A DNA stretch of 13,947 nt, taken from the NCBI GenBank assembly GCA_035635575.1, contig DASQAV010000038.1, positions 1 through 13,947 of the forward strand. Reading direction: 5' to 3'. Positions within the stretch are counted from its first letter, which is position 1. Each line of letters opens with the position of its first letter. Below, piece after piece: positions 1 through 5,534 of the stretch. This stretch comes from WS-7 sp035635575 (GTDB lineage Bacteria > Eisenbacteria > RBG-16-71-46 > SZUA-252). A program made the translations under genes and the position numbers. The notes below the pieces were generated by a model. It saw only the letters and a list, made by a program, of their open reading frames with translations. It ran no database searches and was not told the DNA's origin.

Positions 1-437
1 GCAAGAGCGTGAACCAGGACCGCCACCGGAAGGAAGAAGGTAACGCCCCACAACATTCCGAGCACGGACTGCAGCCCCACGGCCCATTGAATCTGGCCCG
101 GAGGAAAGTCGTCCAACCCCACGCGGAGCACGAACACAATCGTCCCGTAGATCACGATCGCCACGTACACCGTGAGGGGCGAGTACCAGGTCAGGGCCTT
201 GACCGACGAGCGGCGATAGAAGGCCCTCGAGATCGAGGCCACGATGATGCCGGTGCAAGCTCCGGAAATGACGCCCACCATGGGATTGGTCCCCAGCACC
301 CCAAAGGACCTGGCGCCCAGAACCAGAGAAACGGCCCACCAGCAAATCCCGCCCAGGGCTCCCACGAAGAGCGAAGCGCCGGAGGCCAAGCCTCGACCGC
401 CCGCTGTAGCGGGCCCGTCCCGGCCGGTGTCAGCCAT
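1..437 (-). CDS. Hypothetical multi-pass membrane protein (3' end beyond window)
   Basis: The minus-strand frame is open from an ATG at 437-435 to base 1 (145 codons) with no stop, so the C-terminus lies outside the window. After a Gly-rich, polar first 17 residues I see about four hydrophobic segments, near residues 20-42, 48-68, 82-104 and 118-143. A basic loop (SRAFYRRSSVK) follows the second, which suggests a cytoplasmic face there. The ATG lies inside the last codons of the acyltransferase gene and shares 8 bases with it (ATGGCTGA), so the two are probably translationally coupled and this is the last visible gene of the lipid cassette. I do not recognise the family and see no catalytic motif. 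The operon position suggests a membrane-lipid role, but that is inference only. Reading frame fairly sure, function unknown. Confidence 0.7.
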   Translation of the reverse strand, partial: MADTGRDGPATAGGRGLASGASLFVGALGGICWWAVSLVLGARSFGVLGTNPMVGVISGACTGIIVASISRAFYRRSSVKALTWYSPLTVYVAIVIYGTIVFVLRVGLDDFPPGQIQWAVGLQSVLGMLWGVTFFLPVAVLVHAL

Positions 438-1074
438 GGCGGAGGGTTTCCATGTCGTCTCGGATCTGGCCGAGCATCTGCTCGCGCGTTCCCGAGAGGC
501 GTCGCGGGGGAGCGAACCGAACCTCGCAGAAGAAGGGCACGGGAAGGTACTCGCCCTTCGGGAGGGCTCGGGCCATGTTCTCGAGATACGCAGGCACGAT
601 GGTGAGACCCGGGATCTGCTCGGCGAGATAGGCGACTCCCGCCTTGAGCTCGCCGATCTCGCTCCCCTTGCCCCGCGTCCCCTCCGGGAACAAGAGGAGA
701 CTCTCGCCGCTCTCGAGCGTCCGGCGCATGCGCTGGATGGGATGATCCTCGGGCAGGATGTTCTCCCGGGCGATCGGAAGGATGTTGAAGAGCGTGCGCG
801 ACAGCCAGAGGACCGCGCGATTCCTTCCAAAGTAGTCCGCGGCCGCGCAGGGCCGGAGGTGGCGCAGCCGTCCGAGAGGAAACAGGCTCAGGAGCGAAAG
901 CGTGTCGAGGTGGCTCGAATGGTTCGCCACCAGCACGAACGGATCGGGCACGCTCAGATGCTCGCGGCCGCGGACGCGCAGGCCGATGAACAGCGCCATG
1001 AACGGCCGCACGAAAAGGGCGAAGAAAAGAATCTGCGCGAGGTCCCGCAGCCGGTTAGTGGAAGTAGCGGACAT
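430..1074 (-). CDS. PlsC-family 1-acylglycerol-3-phosphate acyltransferase
   Basis: Predicted to transfer an acyl chain to lysophosphatidate or a similar lysolipid at the inner membrane. All four acyltransferase blocks are visible in the 214-residue product: NHSSHLD (the HX4D motif, H52 and D57), a block II segment NILPIAR near 97-103, block III FPEGTR at 129-134, and block IV IVPAYLE around Pro161. A hydrophobic N-terminal stretch at about 15-32 should anchor it to the membrane. I chose the ATG at 1074-1072, which overlaps cdsA by 20 bases. An in-frame GTG at 1116 would add 14 residues and lengthen the overlap to 62 bases; neither start has a clear Shine-Dalgarno. The gene follows the YnbA/YnbB-like pair and overlaps the next membrane protein by 8 bases. 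Family assignment is firm; the acyl acceptor is not known. Confidence 0.9.
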   Translation of the reverse strand: MSATSTNRLRDLAQILFFALFVRPFMALFIGLRVRGREHLSVPDPFVLVANHSSHLDTLSLLSLFPLGRLRHLRPCAAADYFGRNRAVLWLSRTLFNILPIARENILPEDHPIQRMRRTLESGESLLLFPEGTRGKGSEIGELKAGVAYLAEQIPGLTIVPAYLENMARALPKGEYLPVPFFCEVRFAPPRRLSGTREQMLGQIRDDMETLRHG

Positions 1075-1990
1075 AGTGGAAGAAAATGGGTGCGGAATAA
1101 CAGAGCGAGTCGACACGGTCGAGCACGCCGCCGTGTCCGGGGATCAGCGATCCAAAGTCCTTGGTGCCGAGGTCGCGCTTCACCGCCGACATCACGGCGC
1201 CTCCAAAGAATCCGACCACGCAGATGAGAAGCGAAACGATCAGCGTCTCCCACACCGAGAACGGCGTGAGGAACCGAACGAGCAAGCTCAGGGCCGAGGC
1301 GCTGAGGATGCCTCCCACGAATCCCTCCCAGGTCTTGTTGGGGCTGATCGTCGGTAGGATCTTGTGCCGCCCCAGGAGCTTTCCCCACGCGTACTGAAGC
1401 ACATCGCTCATCTCCGTGACGAACACGAGGAACAGCACCAGCGTTCGGCCGTCCACGCCCCGCCCGGGCAACGGTTCGTCGAACCGGAGCAAGTACCCGA
1501 GATGGCTGAGCCCGAACACGAAGGCCATGAGCCCCCACTGGATCTGTGATGCCGAGCGCACGAAGCCTGCGGCCTCGCCGGCGATCACCAGCCGAAGGGG
1601 AAGAAAGAGGAACATGTAGACGGGGATGAAGAGGACGAACATCCCGTACCAGCCCATGCCGACCAGGACGTACTGCACGGGGACGGCAAGGAACGCCCAG
1701 AAGAGCGCGCGATGGTCGGCGGCTCGCGTCTCGAGGAGGGTCACGAATTCCTTCAGCGCCCAGAAGCTGAGGAAGGCGAAGAAGACCAGGGAGACGCGTG
1801 AATCCACCAGGATGGCCGCGAAGAATACGCCGGCCATCATCCACCAAGACTGGATCCGGGCGCTCAGCTCGCTGAAATCCTTCGCCGGACGGAGGCGGCG
1901 GAGGAGGATCACGAGGAGGGTCGCCGCGATCAGGATGGCGGCCGTGACGGCCACCATCGTCCCGATCGGGGAAAGCGCGATGCCGCTCAT
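1055..1990 (-). CDS. Phosphatidate cytidylyltransferase, YnbB-like CdsA family
   Basis: CTP:phosphatidate cytidylyltransferase, predicted to make CDP-diacylglycerol in the inner membrane. The 311-residue product is highly hydrophobic, with several membrane segments. It carries the CdsA signature near its C-terminus at about 268-294: KRDLGTKD followed by PGHGGVLDRVD. A second conserved stretch further upstream reads SPNKTWEGFVGG. The N-terminal half (IQSWWMMAGV, SFWALKEFVTLL, FVFGLSHLGYLL) resembles, from memory, the E. coli paralogue YnbB more than housekeeping CdsA. The ATG at 1990-1988 overlaps the upstream YnbA-like gene as ATGA, a typical translational-coupling junction, so I reject the upstream in-frame extension to 2263. 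The downstream acyltransferase starts inside this gene. Together they form a phospholipid-synthesis operon. Reaction firm; YnbB relationship likely but from memory. Confidence 0.92.
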   Translation of the reverse strand: MSGIALSPIGTMVAVTAAILIAATLLVILLRRLRPAKDFSELSARIQSWWMMAGVFFAAILVDSRVSLVFFAFLSFWALKEFVTLLETRAADHRALFWAFLAVPVQYVLVGMGWYGMFVLFIPVYMFLFLPLRLVIAGEAAGFVRSASQIQWGLMAFVFGLSHLGYLLRFDEPLPGRGVDGRTLVLFLVFVTEMSDVLQYAWGKLLGRHKILPTISPNKTWEGFVGGILSASALSLLVRFLTPFSVWETLIVSLLICVVGFFGGAVMSAVKRDLGTKDFGSLIPGHGGVLDRVDSLCYSAPIFFHYVRYFH

Positions 1991-2601
1991 TTCCCGGCGC
2001 TCGCCGCCGGCTCGCGCAGCGCTCCCGCCACGCGGTTCCAGCACGTCACGAGGGCGAGCGCCGAAGCCGCATACAGGATTGCCGGCCACCAGCCGATCGT
2101 CCGCGGTGCCAAACCGCCTACCAGCCCCAGCAGACCCACGAGCAACGCCCGGTCGCTCTTGCCCATCGGCCCGTCGTAACGCCGCGAGCCACCGAGCGCC
2201 GGGCCCAATACGCCGCAGAACTCGGTGAGCATGGCGCTCAGGGTGAACGTGATGGCCGCCCACCCGGGGCCCAGGGTCGCGAGCGGCAGATAGAGTGCCG
2301 CGTCGGATACGACGTCGCCGACTTCGTTGAGCGCGCCACCGAGGCGGGTGGTCATCGAATGCTCACGCGCCGCCATGCCGTCCATCGCGTTGAGGGCCAT
2401 GCGCAGGAGCAACCACGCCGGCAAGATCAGGAGGAAGCGCGGGTGGGACGCCGCGGAGGGGATCGCGAAGGCCACCGCCACCGATCCGAGCACCGCCGCG
2501 AGCGTGAGATGGTTGGGAGTGATGCCCGCGGAGACGAGGCCGCGCACCAGTGGGCGCAGCAGTCCCTGGAACGCCGGCTTGAGACCGTAGACCGAAGGCA
2601 A
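1987..2601 (-). CDS. CDP-alcohol phosphatidyltransferase family protein, YnbA-like
   Basis: Predicted membrane enzyme that moves a phosphatidyl group from CDP-diacylglycerol to an alcohol; the alcohol is unknown. The family motif is D-x2-DG-x2-AR-x8-G-x3-D-x3-D. Here it reads N71-x2-D74-G75-x2-A78-R79-x8-G88-x3-N92-x3-D96, so the first and third Asp are Asn, and a further Asp follows at 100. Flanking stretches (LKPAFQGLLRP, TPNHLTLAA, DAALYLPLA, LTEFCGVLGP, GPMGKSDRALL) recall E. coli YnbA, which as I remember has the same Asn pattern. The start is TTG at 2601-2599: no in-frame ATG lies nearby, a GGAGGG ribosome binding site sits 9 bases upstream, and MPSVYGLKPAFQ matches where YnbA begins. 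It is first in the lipid cassette and shares ATGA with the cytidylyltransferase. Length 204 residues is normal for the family. Family firm, substrate open. Confidence 0.9.
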   Translation of the reverse strand: MPSVYGLKPAFQGLLRPLVRGLVSAGITPNHLTLAAVLGSVAVAFAIPSAASHPRFLLILPAWLLLRMALNAMDGMAAREHSMTTRLGGALNEVGDVVSDAALYLPLATLGPGWAAITFTLSAMLTEFCGVLGPALGGSRRYDGPMGKSDRALLVGLLGLVGGLAPRTIGWWPAILYAASALALVTCWNRVAGALREPAASAGK

Positions 2602-2774
2602 CCGGTCATGCCCTCCATTGCTTGCGGCCGCGGAGCAGCCCGGAACGGGCAGACTCTAGCCGATGCAGGGTCCCGGGTCATGGGAATGCTTGGGCCACCG
2701 TCCCACCCTTCAAGAATCCGTCCCGATCCGCCGATAGACCCCTCGATGGCCACGCCCGACCGGAACCGACCGTC
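2602..2774. other. Divergent intergenic region between lipid cassette and zinc-ribbon/SPFH operon
   Basis: This 173-base gap separates the leftward YnbA-like gene from the rightward zinc-ribbon gene, so it should hold both promoters. I find no convincing -35/-10 pair. On the plus strand TTCAAG (2709-2714) with a GATAGA-like box about 18 bases later is weak. On the minus strand a TAGAGT-like box also has only a poor -35 partner. No strong hairpin with a T-run was seen. Confidence 0.4.
2611..2616 (-). promoter_or_regulatory. Ribosome binding site GGAGGG for the TTG-started YnbA-like gene
   Basis: On the minus strand GGAGGG lies 9 bases upstream of the TTG at 2601-2599. It decides the start, because no in-frame ATG or GTG lies near. 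An ATG at 2609-2607 is closer to the site but is out of frame with the conserved protein. Confidence 0.6.
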
Positions 2775-3683
2775 ATGAAGCTCGTCGCCTGTCCCAACTG
2801 CCACGCCCAGTACGACGTGGCTGGGTTCGGGGAGGACTCCGTGACCTGCCCCTGCGGCGCGTCCTTTCCCGCCAGGTGTCCCAAGGCGGTCGATGCCGCC
2901 GTGACGCGATGCGCGGCCTGCGGGGCGCTCGTCGGGGATGAGGAACGGGCCTGTTCCTACTGTCAGGCCACGGTGCTTCGCGATCCCGCGCCGGCGGGGC
3001 CCGTGTGCCCGGAGTGCTTTGCAAGAAATCCGGAGCGGGCGCTTCACTGCACGGCATGCGGAGTCGCGTTCCTCCCGCAGCCGGTACACAAGACGGTGGA
3101 TCCCATCGAGTGTCCGAATTGCCCCGGCGTCCGGCTGGAGGCGCGCTCCCTGGGCGGATTCTGGGTGGACGAATGTCCGATGTGCCTCGGTCTCTGGGCA
3201 CCCGGGGACGTCATGGACCGTCTCGTCGACCGCGTTCGGGAGCGGCGGCGCCAGGAGGGGCCGCCGCCGGCCAGTGTCGTCCACCGCGAGCGCCGATCCC
3301 TCTGGCAGGCGAAGGTCACCTACCGAAAATGCCCCGCCTGTAACGCCGCGATGCAGCGCAAGAATTTCGCGGGGCACTCGGGCGTGGTCGTCGACTGGTG
3401 CGGCAGCCACGGCACGTGGCTCGATGCCCACGAGATGGAAGACATCGCCGCGTTCGTTCTCGACGGGGGCCTCCAGCATAAGCCCGCCGACGGCGGGGAC
3501 GGAACGTGGAGCCTTCCAGCCGATCCCGCGAAGGCGGCGGCCGTCCTTGCCGCGCAGCAGCTCCTCATCGACGAGCGCGCGCGCTCGCTGGCGAGACGGC
3601 GTGCACTCGCCGGACATGTACAGATCGATTCGGAGCGCGTCATCAAAGGCATCGGCGACCTGTTCTCGAAGCTCTTGAGATGA
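2775..3683 (+). CDS. Multi-zinc-ribbon protein with two TFIIB-type zinc domains
   Basis: A 302-residue soluble protein without signal peptide or membrane segment. Five probable zinc sites can be read: C6/C9 with C25/C27, C46/C49 with C60/C63, C78/C81 with C92/C95, C113/C116 with C134/C137, and C186/C189 with C209/H212. The fourth and fifth look like zf-TFIIB ribbons (CPNC...WVDECPMCLGLW; CPAC...VDWCGSHGTWLD), each followed by an acidic amphipathic helix. A basic segment RVRERRRQ joins them, and the tail is helical with a basic ARRRALAG stretch. The ATG at 2775 starts directly at the first ribbon; no clear Shine-Dalgarno precedes it, so expression may be modest. It stops 10 bases before the SPFH gene, so the two form an operon. 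Zinc-ribbon proteins of this type accompany YdjI-like SPFH proteins in Bacillus, where they help place the SPFH protein at the membrane. A similar adaptor role here is inference. Confidence 0.82.
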   Translation: MKLVACPNCHAQYDVAGFGEDSVTCPCGASFPARCPKAVDAAVTRCAACGALVGDEERACSYCQATVLRDPAPAGPVCPECFARNPERALHCTACGVAFLPQPVHKTVDPIECPNCPGVRLEARSLGGFWVDECPMCLGLWAPGDVMDRLVDRVRERRRQEGPPPASVVHRERRSLWQAKVTYRKCPACNAAMQRKNFAGHSGVVVDWCGSHGTWLDAHEMEDIAAFVLDGGLQHKPADGGDGTWSLPADPAKAAAVLAAQQLLIDERARSLARRRALAGHVQIDSERVIKGIGDLFSKLLR

Positions 3684-3689
3684 GGAGGA
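3682..3689 (+). promoter_or_regulatory. Strong ribosome binding site of the SPFH gene
   Basis: GAGGAGGA overlaps the stop codon (TGA at 3681-3683) of the zinc-ribbon gene and ends 4 bases before the ATG at 3694. It is far stronger than anything ahead of the first gene, so the SPFH protein is probably made in larger amounts than its partner. Confidence 0.75.
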
Positions 3690-3693
3690 TACG

Positions 3694-4779
3694 ATGGGAT
3701 TGGTGAGTAAGCTCCGCGCCGAGCTGGTCGACATCATCGAGTGGGTCGACAGCACGCGGAACACGATCGTCTGGCGCTTCCCGCGCTACCAGAACGAGAT
3801 CAAGAACGGCGCGCGGCTCGTGGTGCGGCCCGGACAATCGGCCATCTTCGTGGATCGGGGACGCGTCGCCGACGTATTTCAACCCGGCACGTACGAGCTC
3901 AACACGAAGAACCTTCCCGTGCTCACCACGCTCCGCAGCTGGCCGCATGGATTCAACAGCCCCTTCAAGGCCGAGGTCTATTTCGTCACGACCCGGCAAG
4001 TCACGGAGCTGAAGTGGGGAACGCCCCACCCGGTCCTCCTCCGCGATCCCGAGTTCGGCCCCCTTCGCGTCCGCGCCTTCGGCACGTACACGCTCCGCGC
4101 GGTGAAGCCCGAGGCGCTTCTCGCCGAGCTGGTGGGCACGGACGGCTCCTTCGAGGCCGACGAGATCGAGGTGCTCCTCCGGTCGATCGTCGTCTCGGAA
4201 TTCTCGGAGGTCGTGTCCTCGACCGAGATCTCCGTCGTGGACCTGGCCAAGAACTACGGGAAGCTCTCCGAGGACGTGCGCCGGGCGGTGCTCCTGCGCA
4301 TCGACGAGGAGTACGGGCTGGACATGCCGAGCCTCGTCATCGTGAACGTCTCCGTTCCCGAGCAGGTGGAGCGCGCCCTGGACGCCCGCTCGAGCATGGG
4401 CGTGCTCGGCGATCTGAATCGCTACCAGCAGTACCAGCTGGGCGAGTCCATCCCCACCGCGGCCGCGAACCCGGCCGGCGGCCTGGCGGGTGCAGGCATC
4501 GGGCTCGGAATGGGAATGGCGATCGCGGGCTCAGCCGCCCCCGCGAAATCGCCCCTGCCTTTGGTCCCGCCTACGCCGGAGGGCGATCCCGCCCTGTGGC
4601 ACGTGGCGTCCGGGGGACGCACGTTCGGGCCCTACACGGTTGGCCAGCTCGCCCAGGGCGTCGCGGCCGGGGAAGTCACGAGCGACAGCATGGTCTGGAC
4701 CGTGGGGATGGTTGCCTGGACCCCGATGGGGCGTGTGGCTCGCCTGGCGGTCCTCTTCCCGCCTCCGCCGCCCGCGTAA
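3694..4779 (+). CDS. SPFH-domain (YdjI-like) protein with C-terminal GYF_2 domain
   Basis: A 361-residue protein. Residues about 25-235 form an SPFH/band-7 domain of the YdjI type (COG4260-like), recognisable by NTIVWRFPRYQNEIKNG near the start, then VVRPGQSAIFVDRG and FQPGTYELNTKN. A Gln/Tyr-rich and Gly/Ala-rich linker follows (NRYQQYQLGE, then AGAGIGLGMGMAIAGSAA), which might touch the membrane. The C-terminal ~55 residues, from LWHVASGGRTFGPYTVGQL, form a GYF_2 domain, usually a protein-interaction module for proline-rich partners or membrane proteins. There is no N-terminal transmembrane helix, unlike stomatins, so membrane recruitment probably depends on a partner; the zinc-ribbon protein encoded 10 bases upstream is the obvious candidate. 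Known SPFH proteins oligomerise at membranes and organise lipids. The divergent neighbour is a phospholipid cassette, but a functional link is speculation. Domain calls are firm. Confidence 0.9.
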   Translation: MGLVSKLRAELVDIIEWVDSTRNTIVWRFPRYQNEIKNGARLVVRPGQSAIFVDRGRVADVFQPGTYELNTKNLPVLTTLRSWPHGFNSPFKAEVYFVTTRQVTELKWGTPHPVLLRDPEFGPLRVRAFGTYTLRAVKPEALLAELVGTDGSFEADEIEVLLRSIVVSEFSEVVSSTEISVVDLAKNYGKLSEDVRRAVLLRIDEEYGLDMPSLVIVNVSVPEQVERALDARSSMGVLGDLNRYQQYQLGESIPTAAANPAGGLAGAGIGLGMGMAIAGSAAPAKSPLPLVPPTPEGDPALWHVASGGRTFGPYTVGQLAQGVAAGEVTSDSMVWTVGMVAWTPMGRVARLAVLFPPPPPA

Positions 4780-4812
4780 GCGAGGGGCTCCAACTCAGGC
4801 GCGGTTACAATC

Positions 4813-5415
4813 TCAGGGGCGTGCCGCGAGGTCCCGGTAGCGAAAACATTGGACCTCGTGATCGTTCACCATTCCAACCGCCTGCATGAAGGCGTAGACG
4901 ATCGTCGTACCGACGAATCGGAACCCGCGTTTTCGAAGATCGGCGCTGAGGGCGTCGGATTCGGGGGTCCTCGAGGGAAGGTCCCGGAGCGTCTTGCGAC
5001 GGGACTGGATCGGTTTCCCGCCCACGAACGTCCACACGTAGCGATCGAAGCTTCCGAACTCATTCCGAATCTCGAGAAACGCGCGAGCGTTGGAGACCGT
5101 GGACTCGATCTTGAGGCGGTTCCGGACGATTCCGGCATTCTTCATGAGCGCCGCCCTGCGCCGCGCGTCGAAGCGCGCGACCCGCTCGGGATCGAATCCG
5201 GCGAACGCCTCGCGATAGCCTTCCCGTTTGTTCAAGATGGTCGACCAGGAAAGACCCGCTTGCGCCCCTTCGAGCGTCAGGAACTCGAAGAAGACGTGGT
5301 CGTCGTGCACCGGCACGCCCCACTCCTCGTCGTGGTAGCGGCGCATCAGGGGATCATCGCCCGCCCAGGCGCAGACCCGCACATCCCTTGCCGCCGGCTT
5401 CGACTTGTGAGCCAT
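4813..5415 (-). CDS. tag: DNA-3-methyladenine glycosylase I
   Basis: Base-excision repair enzyme that removes 3-methyladenine from alkylated DNA. The 200-residue product aligns along its length with E. coli Tag (187 residues), with about 11 extra residues at the N-terminus. The zinc ligands are all present: C15 in VCAW, H28 in RYHDEEWG, and H186/C190 in VNDHEVQC. The catalytic Glu (E38 in E. coli) corresponds to E49 in TLEGAQAGLSW. KKRGFxFVGTT-like and GMVNDH signatures are also present. It starts at ATG 5415 with no evident Shine-Dalgarno; an in-frame GTG 11 codons later would give a length closer to E. coli. It converges with the SPFH gene across only 33 bases with no clear terminator between them. 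It stands alone and appears to be ordinary housekeeping. High confidence. Confidence 0.96.
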   Translation of the reverse strand: MAHKSKPAARDVRVCAWAGDDPLMRRYHDEEWGVPVHDDHVFFEFLTLEGAQAGLSWSTILNKREGYREAFAGFDPERVARFDARRRAALMKNAGIVRNRLKIESTVSNARAFLEIRNEFGSFDRYVWTFVGGKPIQSRRKTLRDLPSRTPESDALSADLRKRGFRFVGTTIVYAFMQAVGMVNDHEVQCFRYRDLAARP

Positions 5416-5534
5416 GCGATAAAGAATCCGGGATCACCGCACCGTTTCGCAAGCGTCGGGATTGACCGCGGAGACTTGGCGGGAAGTGATGTCTGCGCCC
5501 CTTCGACCAGCGCTCGTCCCGGTTCGTGCCCGCA

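Noticed and set aside
1991..2263. N-terminal extension of the CdsA-family gene
   Set aside because: The extra residues are Arg/Gly-rich, lie inside the YnbA-like gene in another frame, and the ATGA junction at 1990 is a standard start.
2427..3764. A 445-codon open frame on the minus strand opposite the zinc-ribbon gene and the YnbA-like gene's start
   Set aside because: It overlaps two genes with strong family motifs in other frames and has shadow-like composition.
4780..4812. Possible bidirectional terminator between the convergent SPFH and tag genes
   Set aside because: No inverted repeat with a T-run can be drawn in the 33 bases or the adjoining gene ends.
5416..5534. Possible terminator or promoter between the repeat protein and tag
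   Set aside because: A short imperfect palindrome (GACGAGCGCTGGTC) is present but has no loop or T-run, and no -35/-10 pair with proper spacing precedes tag.
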